Assembly: GCA_017163975.1 (NCBI GenBank)
Contig: JAFFSR010000251.1
Coordinates: forward strand, 9,362,001-9,426,000
Direction of reading: 5' to 3'
DNA: 64,000 nt
Source of the DNA: Anastatus disparis
Taxonomy: Eukaryota; Arthropoda; Insecta; Hymenoptera; Eupelmidae
Below the pieces are notes generated by a model that was not told where the DNA came from, did not search any database, and was given only the letters and a program-made list of their open reading frames with translations. This document shows positions 38,601 through 51,150 of the stretch, in pieces. A program made the position numbers and the translations under genes. Position 1 is the first letter of the stretch. Every line of letters begins with the position of its first letter.

Positions 38601-41600
38601 TGCCAAGAAACAATATCATAATGGCTTTGTAAGTGTATTTTGAATTGAAAAAACAAGATCCAAAAAAGCAACATCTATGCAAGGCGGACCAATCGTTCGT
38701 TAAATAAATACTCTTATATTCGAGAATCTCGTCTGCTAGGATTGCCAGAAATAAGTTTTAACGGTCCCAAAAGATCTATATCGCATTGGCATCCAGATTT
38801 TTAATGATAAAAATAATCTATCACGAGTAAAAGTTCAGAATTAGTGTCTTGGAAACTTGTTCGCGAATCAGTCTTTTTACAAGAGAATAGTTACACAATG
38901 CAAGTGTTTTATCGATAGTACTATCATTACCCAAAGAAGCAAACACTATTTAGGGTAGGACTATTGTTTTTTAGATAGAATACTTTATATTTAATAATGT
39001 GTATTGTCTTTCGTTCCCAGAAAAAAGTTGACATTATTTTTGATACGCTTGAGCGAACACAAATAAAATTCTCCATAAAAGAAACACTATAGATATCGCA
39101 AAAAGCTTACTCCTAAAATTTGGACTTAGTTCATTGTCTGCAAAATAGTTTAACTTACAAAAAGACAGTAGTAAATTGGTTTACTAAGTGCATTTTGATT
39201 CAAAAATACAATATCCAAAAAAGCAACGACTATTTGTGGCCAAACGATCGTTTTCTAAATCGGTAGTCTTATACTCGAGAATATAGTCTGCTTTTATTGC
39301 AAGAAATAATTTATGTAAGCTCTGACAAATCTGAAATTGCATCAAAGTAAAAACATTTGAAGAAGAAACCTAATTTATTATCAGTCTCGAATTTAGGAAT
39401 ATGGTCTTGGAAAATATTCAGTGATTTAGTATTTCTAACAATAAGAAAACTACACAATGTAGGTGTATCATCGATTGCAGTGTATTAGCCAGAAGAGCAA
39501 CAATTTTGTACAGTTAAAGTATTGTTTGTTGGAATAATTGTCTTATATTTGAAAATCTATACCGCTATACTCGCATAAAAAAAGTTTCCACGTTTATGAT
39601 TATGTTTGTGCGATTGCACATAAGACTTTCCAAAAAAGTAACCTTATATTGACCAAGAACTATCTAGTACTAAAATTTGGTATCAGTTGATTATTCGCAA
39701 CATAGCCTTATTGCCAAGAAACAATATCATAATGGCTTCGTAAGTGTATTTTGAATTGAAAAAACAAGATCCAAAAAAGCGACATCTATGCAAGGCGGAC
39801 CAATCGTTCGTTGAATAAATACTCTTATATTCGAGAATCTCGTCTGCCAGGATTGCCAGAAATAAGTTTTAGCGGTTCCAAAAGATCTAGATCGCATTGA
39901 CATCCAGATTTCCAATGATAAAAATAATCTATCACGAGTAACAGTTCAGAATTAGTGTCTTGGAAAGTTGTTCGCGAATCAGTCTTTTTACAAGAGAATA
40001 GTTACACAATGCAAGTGTTTTATCGATTGTACTATCATTACCCAAAGAAGCAACAACTATTTAGGGTAGGACTATTGTTTTTTAGATAGAATACTTTATA
40101 TTTAACAGTGTGTATTGTCTTTCTTTCCCAGAAAAAGGTGACATTATTTTTGATACGCTTAAGCGAACACAAATAAAATTCTCCATAAAAGCAACACTAT
40201 AGATATCCCAAAAAGCTTACTCCTAAAATTTGGCCTTAGTTCATTGTCCGCAAAATAGTTTAGCTTACAAAAAGACAGTAGTAGTTTGGTTTACTGAGTG
40301 CATTTTGATTCAAAGTTACAATATCCAAAAAAGCAACGTCCATTTGTGGCCAAACGATCGTTTTCTAAATCGGTAGTCTTATACTCGAGAATATAGTCTG
40401 CTTTTATTGCAAGAAATAATTTATGTCAGCTCTGACAAATCTGAAATTGCATGAAAGTAAAAACATTTGATAAAGAATCCTAATTTATTATCAGTCTCGA
40501 ATTTAGGAATATGGTCTTGGAAAATATTCAGTGATTTAGTATTTCTAACAATAAGAAAACTACACAATGTAGGTGTATCATCGATTGCAGTGTATTAGCC
40601 AGAAGAGCAACAATTTTGTACAGTTAAAGTATTGTTTGTTGGAATAATTGTCTTATATTTGAAAATCTATACCGCTATACTCGCATAAAAAAAGTTTCCA
40701 CGTTTATGATTATGTTTGTGCGATTGCACATAAGACTTTCCAAAAAAGTAACCTTATATTGACCAAGAACTATCTAGTACTAAAATTTGGTATCAGTTGA
40801 TTATTCGCAACATAGCCTTATTGCCAAGAAACAATATCATAATGGCTTCGTAAGTGTATTTTGAATTGAAAAAACAAGATCCAAAAAAGCGACATCTATG
40901 CAAGGCGGACCAATCGTTCGTTGAATAAATACTCTTATATTCGAGAATCTCGTCTGCTAGGATTGCCAGAAATAAGTTTTAGCGGTTCCAAAAGATCTAG
41001 ATCGCATTGACATCCAGATTTCCAATGATAAAAATAATCTATCACGAGTAACAGTTCAGAATTAGTGTCTTGGAAAGTTGTTCGCGAATCAGTCTTTTTA
41101 CAAGAGAATAGTTACACAATGCAAGTGTTTTATCGATTGTACTATCATTACCCAAAGAAGCAACAACTATTTAGGGTAGGACTATTGTTTTTTAGATAGA
41201 ATACTTTATATTTAACAGTGTGTATTGTCTTTCTTTCCCAGAAAAAGGTGACATTATTTTTGATACGCTTAAGCGAACACAAATAAAATTCTCCATAAAA
41301 GCAACACTATAGATATCCCAAAAAGCTTACTCCTAAAATTTGGCCTTAGTTCATTGTCCGCAAAATAGTTTAGCTTACAAAAAGACAGTAGTAGTTTGGT
41401 TTACTGAGTGCATTTTGATTCAAAGTTACAATATCCAAAAAAGCAACGTCCATTTGTGGCCAAACGATCGTTTTCTAAATCGGTAGTCTTATACTCGAGA
41501 ATATAGTCTGCTTTTATTGCAAGAAATAATTTATGTCAGCTCTGACAAATCTGAAATTGCATGAAAGTAAAAACATTTGATAAAGAATCCTAATTTATTA

Positions 41601-43718
41601 TCAGTCTCGAATTTAGGAATATGGTCTTGGAAAATATTCAGTGATTTAGTATTTCTAACAATAAGAAAACTACACAATGTAGATGTATCATCGATTGCAG
41701 TGTATTAGCCAGAAGAGCAACAATTTTGTACAGTTAAAGTATTGTTTGTTAAAATATATGTCTTATATTTGAAAATCTATACCGCTATACTCGCATAAAA
41801 AAAGTTTCCACTTTTATGATTATGTTTGTGTGATTGCACATAAGACTTTCCAAAAAAGTAACCTTATATTGACCAAGAACTATCTAGTACTAAAATTTGG
41901 TATCAGTTGATTATTTGCAACATAGCCTTATTGCCAAGAAACAATATCGTAATGGCTTCGTGAGTGTATTTTGAATTGAAAAGACAAGATAAAAAAAAGC
42001 AACATCTATGGAAGGCGGACCAATTGTTCGTTGAATAAATACTCTTATATTCGAGAATCTCGTCTGCTAGGATTGCCAGAAATAAGTTTCAACGGTTCCA
42101 AAAGATCTAGATCGCATTGACATCCAGATTTCCAATGATAAAAATAAGCTATCACGAGTAACAGTTCAGAATTAGTGTCTTGGAAAGTTGTTCGCGAATC
42201 AGTCTTTTTACAAGAGAATAGTTACACAATGCAAGTGTTTTATCGATTCTACTATCATTACCCAAAGAAGCAAACACTATTTAGGGTAGGACTATTGTTT
42301 TTTTGATAGAATACTTTATATTTAACAATGTGTATTGTCTTTCTTTCCCAGAAAAAAGTTGACATTATTTTTGATACGCTTGAGCGAACACAAATAAAAT
42401 TCTTCATAAAAGCAACACTATAGATATCCCAAAAAGCTTATTCCTAAAATTTGGACTTAGTTCATTGTCCGCAAAATAGTTTAGATTAACAAAAAGACAG
42501 TAGTAGTTTGGTTTACTGAGTGCATTTTGATTCAAAAATACAATATCCAAAAAGCAACGTCCATTTGTGGCCAAACGATCGTTTTCAAAATCGGTAGTCT
42601 TATACTCGAGAATATAGTCTGCTATTATTGCAAGAAATAATTTATGACAGCCCTGACAAATCTGAAATTACATCAAAGTAAAAACTTTTGAAAAAGAAAC
42701 CTAATTTATTATAAGTCTCGAATTTAGGAATATGGTCATGGAAAATATTCAGTGATTCAGTATTTCTAACGATAAGAAAATTACACAATGTAGGTGTATC
42801 ATCGATTGCAGTGTATTAGCCAGAAGAGCAACAATTGTGTACAGTTAAAGTATTGTTTGTTGAAATAATTGTCTTATATTTGAAAATCTATACCGCTATA
42901 CTCGCATAAAAAAAGTTTCCACGTTTATGATTATGTTTGTGCGATTGCACATAAGACTTTCCAAAAAAGTAACCTTATATTGACCAAGAACTATCTAGTA
43001 CTAAAATTTGGTAACAGTTGATTATTCGCAACATAGCCTTATTGCCAAGAAACAATATCATAATGGCTTTGTAAGTGTATTTTGAATTGAAAAAACAAGA
43101 TTCAAAAAAAGCAACATCTGTGCAAGGCGGACCAATCGTTCGTTGAATAAATACTCTTATATTCGAGGATCTTGTCTGCTAGGATTGCCAGAAATAAGTT
43201 TTAACGGTCCTAAAAGATCTAGATCGCATTAACATCCAGATTTCTAATGATGAAAACAATCTATCACGAGCGAAAGTTCAGAATTAGTGTCTTAAAAAGT
43301 TGTTCGCGTATTAGTCTTTTTACAAGAAAATATTTACACAATGCAAGTGTTATATCGATTGTACTATCATTACCCAAAGAAGCAAATACTATTTAGGGTA
43401 GGACTATTGTTTTTTAGATAGAATACTTTATATTTAACAATGTGTATTGTCTTTCTTTCCCAGAAAAAAGTTGACATTATTTTTGATACGCTTGAGCGAA
43501 CACAAATAAAATTCACCATAAAAGAATCACTATACATATCCCAAAAAGCTTACTCCTAAAATTTGGACTTAGTTCATTGTCCGCCAAATAGTTTAACTTA
43601 CAAAAAGACAGTCGTTAATTAATTTACTAAGTGCATTTTGATTCAAAAATACAATATCCAAAAAAGCAACGTCTATTTGTGGCCAAACGATCGTTTTCTA
43701 AATCGGTAGTCTTATACT
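32618..43718 (+). repeat. Higher-order repeat block 3, 10-mer A-B-G-H-(E/B)-G-H-C-E-F
   Basis: Starts are 32618 (A), 33727 (B), 34835 (G), 35946 (H), 37056 (E/B hybrid), 38165 (G), 39276 (H), 40386 (C), 41496 (E) and 42607 (F). The hybrid monomer carries the E variants at its beginning (GTAGATGTATC, GTTAAAATATATG near 37.24-37.32 kb) and B variants from about 37441 (CTATTTTGTAC, GGCGAACAAATTG). The block is therefore two 7-mers fused by an exchange between an E and a B monomer, with net loss of the monomers between. Confidence 0.8.
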
Positions 43719-46700
43719 CGAGAATATAGTCTGCTTTTATTGCAAGAAATAATTTATGTCAGCTCTGACAAATCTGAAATTGCATCAAAGTAAAAACTTT
43801 TAAAAAAGAAACATAATTTATTATCAGTCTTAAGTTTAGGAATATGGTCTTGGAAAATATTCAGTGATTCAGTATTTCTAACAATAAGAAAACTACACAA
43901 TATGGGTGTATCATCGATTGTAGTGTATTAGCCAAAAAAGCGACAGTTGTGTAAAGTTGAAGTATTGTTTGTTGGAATGAATGTCTTATATTTGAAAATC
44001 TATACCGCTATACTCGCATAAAAAAAGGTTCCTTTTTTATGATTATGTTTGTGCGATTACACATAAGACTTTCCAAAAAAGTAACCTTATATTGACGAAG
44101 AACTATCTACTACTAAAATTTAGTATCAGTTGATTATTCGCAACATAGCCTTATTGCCAAGAAACAATATCATAATGGCTTCGTAAGTGTATTTTGAATT
44201 GAAAAGACAAGATCCAACAAAGCAACATCTATGCAAGGCAGACCAACCGTTCGTTGAATAAATACTCTTATATTCGAGAATCTCGTCTGCTAGGATTGCC
44301 AGAAATAAGTTTTAACGGTTCCAAAAGATCTATATCGCATTGACGTCCAGATTTCCAATGATAAAAATAATCTATCACGAGTAAAAGTTCAGAATTAGTG
44401 TCTCGGAAAGTTGTTCGCCAATCAGTCTTCTTACAAGAGAATAGTTACACAATGCAAGTGTTTTATCGATTGTACTATCATTACCCAAAGAAGCAAACAC
44501 TATTTAGGGTAGGACTATTGTTTTTTTGATAGAATACTTTATATTTAACAATGTGTATTGTCTTTCTTTCCCAGAAAAAAGTTGACATTATTTTTGATAC
44601 GCTTGAGCGAACACAAATAAAATTCTTCATAAAAGCAACACTATAGATATCCCAAAAAGCTTATTCCTAAAATTTGGACTTAGTTCATTGTCCGCAAAAT
44701 AGTTTAGATTACAAAAAGACAGTAGTAGTTTGGTTTACTGAGTGCATTTTGATTCAAAAATACAATATCCAAAAAAGCAACGTCCATTTGTGGCCAAACG
44801 ATCGTTTTCAAAATCGGTAGTCTTATACTCGAGAATATAGTCTGCTATTATTGCAAGAAATAATTTATGACAGCCCTGACAAATCTGAAATTACATCAAA
44901 GTAAAAACTTTTGAAAAAGAAACCTAATTTATTATCAGTCTCGAATTTAGGAATATGGTCATGGAAAATATTCAGTGATTCAGTATTTCTAACGATAAGA
45001 AAATTACACAATGTAGGTGTATCATCGATTGCAGTGTATTAGCCAGAAGAGCAACAATTGTGTACAGTTAAAGTATTGTTTGTTGAAATAATTGTCTTAT
45101 ATTTGAAAATCTATACCGCTATACTCGCATAAAAAAAGTTTCCACGTTTATGATTATGTTTGTGCGATTGCACATAAGACTTTCCAAAAAAGTAACCTTA
45201 TATTGACCAAGAACTATCTAGTACTAAAATTTGGTAACAGTTGATTATTCGCAACATAGCCTTATTGCCAAGAAACAATATCATAATGGCTTTGTAAATG
45301 TATTTTGAATTGAAAAAACAAGATTCAAAAAAAGCAACATCTGTGCAAGGCGGACCAATCGTTCGTTGAATAAATACTCTTATATTCGAGGATCTTGTCT
45401 GCTAGGATTGCCAGAAATAAGTTTTAACGGTCCTAAAAGATCTAGATCGCATTAACATCCAGATTTCTAATGATGAAAACAATCTATCACGAGTGAAAGT
45501 TCAGAATTAGTGTCTTGGAAAGTTTTTCGCGAATCAGTCTTTTTACAAGAGAATAGTTACACAATGCAAGTGTTTTATCGATTGTACTATCATTATCCAA
45601 AGAAGCAACAACTATATAGGGTAGGACTATTGTTTTTCAGATAGAATACTTTATATTTAACGATGTGTATTGTCTTTTTTTCCCGGACAAAGTTGACATT
45701 ATTTTTGATACGCTTGAGCGAATACAAATAAGATTTACCATAAAAGAAACCCGATAGGCATCCGAGAAAGCTTACTCCTAAAATTTGGACTTAGTTTATT
45801 GTCCGCAGAATAGTTTGACTTATAAAAAGACAGTAGTAGTTTGGTTCACTAAGTGCATTTTGATTCAAAAATACAATATCCAAAAAAGCAACGTCTATTT
45901 GTGGGCTAACCATCGTTTTCTAAATCGGTAGTCTTATACTCGAGAGTATAGTCTGCTATTATTGCAAGAAATAATTTATGTCAGCTCTGACAAATCTGAA
46001 ATTGCATCAAAGTAAAAACTTTTGAAAAATAAACATAATTTATTATCAGTCTCAAGTTTAGGAATATGGTCTTGGAAAATATTCAGTGATTCAGTATTTC
46101 TAACAATAAGAAAACTACACAATGTGGGTGTATCATCGATTGTAGTGTATTAGCCAGAAGAGCAATAATTGTGTAAAGTTAAAGTATTGTTTGTTGGAAT
46201 GAATGTCTTATATTTGAAAATCTATACCGCTATACTCGCATAAGACTTTCCAGAAAAGTAACCTTATATTGACCAAGAACTTTCTACTACTAAAATTTGG
46301 TATCAGTTGATTATTGCCAGGAAACAATATCATAAAGGCTTTGTAAGTGTATTTCGATTTGAAAAGACAATATCCAAAAAAGCAACATCTATGCTAGTCG
46401 GTCCAATCTTTCGTTGAATAAATACTCTTATATTTGAGGATCTTGTCTGCTAGAATTGCTAGAAATAAGTTTTAACGGTTCCAAAAGATCTAGATAGCAT
46501 CGACATCGTAATTTCTAATGATAGCGCATAATTTATTACAAGTTCAAGTTCAGAATTAGTGTTTTAGAAAGTTTTCAACGATATCGTCTTTTTACAGGAG
46601 AATAGTTACACAATGCAAGCGTTCCATCAATTTTAGTATTTTCAGCCAAAAAAGCAACTATTATATAGTATAGAACTATTGTTTGTTAGATTAAATGACT

Positions 46701-46806
46701 TGTATTTAACAATGTATATCGCCTTTTGTTCTCAGAAAAAGTTGACATTATTTTAAGCATGCTTGAGCAAACACAATTAATATTTACCATAAAAGAAACA
46801 CTTTTA
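43719..46806 (+). repeat. Higher-order repeat block 4 (truncated) and decayed right edge
   Basis: The first monomer starts as type A and switches to type E variants between about 44430 and 44490 (AAGCAAACACTATTTAGGG followed by TTTTTTTGATAG). An F monomer follows at 44830, and a terminal unit at 45941. From about 45,490 rightward private substitutions accumulate, and about 50 bp are missing near 46,243 (after CTCGCATAAG). The array stops at about 46,806, where the 12-bp minisatellite starts. Confidence 0.75.
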
Positions 46807-49800
46807 CTGTAAATACCTTTCCGACAGACTTTTCGCCACACTTTTTGCCAGACTATACGTAAGACGTTCCGCTAGACTTTTTTGAAGACGTTTAGCCAGA
46901 CTTTCTGCAAGACTTTCAACCAGACTTTTTGCTAGACTTTTCGACAGATTGTTTTCTAGACTCATCGCCAGACCTTTTACCAGACGTTTCGACAATTTAT
47001 TCGCAACACTTTTTCCCAGTCTTTTTGAAAAACTTTTTGCCAGACGTTTCAACAGACTTTTCGCCACACATTTCACCAGACTTTTTGAAAAAGTTCTTGT
47101 TAGACTTTATGCAACAGATTTTACCAGACTATTCGCAAGACGTTCTGCTAGACTTTTTGCAAGATGTTTAGCCAGACTTTTTGTTAGACTTTTCGCCAGA
47201 CTTTTTCCAAGACTCATCGCTAGATCTTTTGCCACATGTTTCGATAGACTTTATGCAACATTGTTTTGCAGACTTTTTAAAAAACTTTTTGCCAGACGTT
47301 TTAACAGACTTTTCGCCACACTTCTCACCAGACTTTTTGAAAAAGTTTTTGTTAGACTTTTCGCAAGACTTTTTGCTAGACTATTCGCCAGACGTTCTGC
47401 TAGACTTTTTGCAAGGCGTTTAGCCAGACTTCCTGCAAGACTTTCTACCAGACGTTTTGCTATACTTTTAGTCAAACTTTTTCTAAACTCGTCGCTAGAT
47501 CTTTTGCCAGACGTTTCGACAAACTTTTCGCATCACTTTTCACCAGATTTTCTAAAAAACTTGTGGCCAGACTTCACGCAAGACTTTTTGCCAAACTATT
47601 TGCATCACGTACTGCTGGACATTCTGCAAGACCTTTAGCCAGATATCCTGCAAAACTTTCTACCAGACGTTTCGGTATACTTTTCGCCAGACTTTTCCTA
47701 GACTCATCGCCAGACCTTTATCTAGACGTTTCGATAGACTTTCCGCCACACTTATCACCAGACGTTTTGAAAAACTTTTGGCCAGACTTTACGCAAGACT
47801 TTTTGCGAGACTATCCGCAAGACGTTCTGCTAGACTTTTTGCAAGACGTTTAGCCAGACTTTCTGCAAGACTTTCTACCAGACTTTTTGTTAGACTTTTC
47901 GCCAGACTTTTTTCTATACTTATCGCCAGACCTTTTGCTAGACGTTTTGACAGAATTATGCAATACTTTTTACGAGACTTTTTGCAAAACTTGTTGCCAG
48001 AATGCACGTAAGACTCTTCAGACTATCCGCAAGACGTTTAGCCAGACTTGATGCAAGACTTTCTACCAGACTTTTTGTTAGACTTTACGTCAGACTTTTT
48101 CCTAGACTCATCGGCAGACCTTTGGATAGACGTTTCAATAGATTTTTTGCAATACTTTTCACCAGACTTTTCGAAAAACTTTTGGCCAGACTTTGCGCAA
48201 GACTTTTTGCCAGACTATTCGCAAGACATTCTGCTAGACTTTTTGCAAGACGTTTAGCCAGACTTCCTGCAAGACTTTCTACCAGACTTTTTGTTAGACT
48301 TTTCGCCAGACTTTTTTCTATACTTATCGCCAGACCTTTTGCTAGCATTTCGACAGACTTTCCGCAATACTTTTTACGAGAATTTTTGGAAAACTTCTTG
48401 CCAGAATTTACGCAAGACTCTTCAGACCATCCGCAAGACGTTTAGCCAGACTTCCTGCAAGACTTTCTACCAGACTTTTTGTTGGACTTTTCGCCAGACT
48501 TTTTCCAAGACTCATCGGCAGACCTTTGGATAGAAGTTTCAATAGACTTTTCGCAATACTTTTCACCAGACTTTTAGAAAAACTTTTGGCCAGACTTTAC
48601 GCAAGACTTTTCGCAAGACTATCCGCAAGACGTTCTGCTAGACTTTTTGCAAGACGTTTAGCCAGACTTCCTGCAAGACTTTCTACCAGACTTTTTGTTA
48701 GACTTTTCGCCAGACTTTTTTCTATACTTATCGCCAGACCTTTTGCTAGCATTTCGACAGACTTTCCGCAATACTTTTTACGAGAATTTTTGGAAAACTT
48801 CTTGCCAGAATTTACGCAAGACTCTTCAGACCATCCGCAAGACGTTTAGCCAGACTTCCTGCAAGACTTTCTACCAGACTTTTTGTTAGACTTTTCGCCA
48901 GAATTTTTTCTATACTTATCGCCAGACCTTTTGCTAGCATTTCGACAGACTTTCCGCAATACTTTTTACGAGACTTCTTGGAAAACTTCTTGCCAGAATT
49001 TACGCAAGACTCTTCAGACCATCCGCAAGACGTTTAGCCAGACTTCTTGCAAGACTTTCTACCAGACTTTTTGTTAGACTTTTTGCCAGACTTTTTTCTA
49101 GACTCATCGCCAGACCTTTCGCCGGACGTTTCGACAGAATTATGCAATACTTTTTACGAGACTTTTTGCAAAACTTGTTGCCAGAATGCACGCAAGACTC
49201 TTCAGACTATCCGCAAGACGTTTAGCCAGACTTCCTGCAAGACTTTCTACCAGACGTTTTGCTATACTTTTCGCCAGACTTTTTCGTAGACTCATCGCCA
49301 GACCTTTTTCTAGACGTTTCGATAGACTTTCCACCACACTTCTCACCAGACTTTTTGAAAAACTTTTGGCCAGACTTTACGCAAGATTTTTCGCGAGTCT
49401 ATCCGCAAGACGTTCTGCTAGACTTTTTGCAAGACGTTTAGCCAGACTTCCTGCAAGACTTTCTACCAAACTTTTTGTTAGACTTTTCGCCAGATTTTTT
49501 TCTATACTTATCGCCAGACCTTTTGCTAGCATTTTGACAGACTTTCCGCAATACTTTTTACGAGACTTTTTGGAAAACTTCTTGCCAGAATTTACGCAAG
49601 ACTCTTTAGACCATCCGCAAGACGTTTAGCCAGACTGCCTGCAAGACTTTCTACCAGACTTTCTACAACACTTTTTTCCAGACTTTTTAAAAAACTTTTT
49701 GCCAGACGTTCCAACAGACTTTTTGCCACATTTCTCACCAGACTCTTTGAAAAAGTTTTTGTTAGACTTTGTGCAAGACTTTTTTCTAGACTATTCGCCA

Positions 49801-51150
49801 GACGTTCTGCTAGACTTTTTGCAAGACGTTTAGCCAGACTTCCTGCAAGACTTTCTACCAAACGTTTTGCTATACTTTTCGCCAAACTTTTTCCTAGACT
49901 CGTCGCTAGATCTTTTGTCATACGTTTCGACAAACTTTCCGCCACACTTTTTACCAGACTTTTTGAAAAACTCTTTGCCAGACTTTACGCAAGACTTTTT
50001 GCCAGACTATTTACAATACGTTCTGCTAGACTTTTTGCAAGACGTTTTGCCAGATATCCTGCAAGTCTTTCTACCAGACTGTTTGCTAGACTTTTCGACA
50101 AACTTTTTCGTAGACTCATCACCAGACCTCTTGCCAGAAGTTTCGACAGACTTTTCGCAACACTTTTCACCAGACTTTTTGAAAAAGTTAATGTTAGACT
50201 TTATGTAAGACTCTTTTCCAGACTTTTTGCAAGACGTCTTGCCAGATTTTTTGCAAGACGTCTTGCCAGATTTTTTGCAAGACTTTCTACCAGACTTTTT
50301 GCTAGACTTTTCACCATGTTTTTTTTTTGCACTCATGGCCAGACTTTTTGTCAGACGTTTCGACAGACTTTTCGCAACACTTTTTATCAGACTTTTTGAA
50401 AAACTTTTAGCCAGACTTTTACCAGACTTTACACGGCCTACTGCCAGATTTTTGCCAGACTTTTTACTAAATCTGTAGCTAGACTTTATGACAAACTTTT
50501 CGCCGGACTCTAGCTGGACTCTTAGCTAGCTATTATTCCAGACTTTTTACAAGAATTTATACCAGAATTTCCGGTAGTTATTTAGTCAGCCCGTTTGCGA
50601 CAGTTATAGCTTAACTTTTCGATATACTGTAGGCAAGACTTTTAGGCAGGCTTTTCACCAGACTTCTTGAATGGCTTGCTGACAGATTTTTCCCTATACT
50701 TTTAACCAGACCCTTAGCCAGAGTTGTCAGAGATTAGCCAGACTTTTACCAGACTTTACACGGCCTACTGCCAGATTTTTGCCAGACTTTTACCAGACTT
50801 TACACGGCCTACTGCCAGATTTTTGCCAGACTTTTTACTAAATCTGTAGCTAGACTTTATGACAAACTTTTCGCCAGACTCTAGCTGGACTCTTTGATAG
50901 CTATTCTGCCCGTCTTTTCACAAGAACTTATGCCAGACTTTTTACCTGATTTTCTGCAAGGCTTACAGCCAGATTTTTTGACATGCTTTTAAATGTTTAT
51001 TTAACCAGCTGTTAGTCTAACTAAAAGCAAGACTGTCTACCAAACTTTAAGACTGTTAGACATGAAGTCAGACTTTTTACCAGATTTAGATACTTAGCAA
51101 TTCTGTTCTTTAGTCTTCTTGCCAGACTTTAAGGCAGACTTATTATAAAA
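46807..51150 (+). repeat. Minisatellite with a 12-bp base unit, YMAGACTTTTYG
   Basis: About 4.3 kb is made of degenerate 12-bp units such as CCAGACTTTTTG, CAAGACGTTTAG and TTAGACTTTTCG. A higher-order layer is marked by GAAAAACTT-like variants, with spacings of about 188-190 or 213-216 bp between 48.1 and 49.6 kb; the two classes differ by two base units. The unit lacks a stop codon in all six frames, and 12 is a multiple of 3, so long frames arise automatically. Forward frames read R-L-F-A and P-D-F-L tetrads and the reverse frame reads K-S-L-A. These overlapping frames on both strands (longest 46949-47638, 229 codons) are therefore not accepted as genes. Copies become more degenerate and interrupted after about 50.5 kb. 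Confidence 0.95.
50408..50905 (+). repeat. Local duplication, offset about 371 bp, at the end of the 12-bp array
   Basis: A segment containing ACACGGCCTACTGCCAGA, ACTAAATCTGTAGCTAGAC and GACTCTAGCTGGACTCTT occurs near 50.42-50.53 kb and again near 50.75-50.90 kb. The shared TACTAAATCTG word is at 50465 and 50836. Within the second copy a 49-bp or so ACACGGCCTACTGCC segment is itself doubled. This is a recent duplication in an otherwise degenerate array edge. Confidence 0.85.

Larger units (their letters stand above)
17086..46806 (+). repeat. Satellite array, about 26-27 monomers of about 1,110 bp
   Basis: A fixed landmark (TACTCGAGAATATAGTCTGC or a close variant) marks 26 monomer starts: 18191, 19300, 20408, 21518, 22628, 23739, 24852, 25963, 27065, 28175, 29284, 30394, 31505, 32618, 33727, 34835, 35946, 37056, 38165, 39276, 40386, 41496, 42607, 43719, 44830 and 45941. 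Spacing is 1,102-1,113 bp. A further diverged unit precedes the first landmark. Each monomer is itself an old dimer of about 555-bp halves, and each half has two about 277-bp units marked by a CCARARRAGCRAC box (in one monomer at 20621, 20903, 21174, 21457). The 62-80-codon frames recurring inside (for example 19175-19414, 28626-28814) are copies of the same chance frame, so they are not listed as genes. Confidence 0.97.

Noticed and set aside
19175..39915. Recurring 62-80-codon reverse-strand frames in the satellite
   Set aside because: They are identical copies of one chance frame repeated with the monomer. Homologous monomers break the frame with stops or indels, and no domain is visible.
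17086..46806. CRISPR-like array
   Set aside because: Units are 1.1 kb with no spacer/repeat alternation. It is a eukaryotic-type satellite.
46949..47638. 229-codon open frame, with many overlapping frames on both strands up to 50.5 kb
   Set aside because: All lie in the 12-bp repeat, whose unit has no stop in any frame. Length is explained without coding selection, and frames overlap on both strands with no unique sequence or domain.
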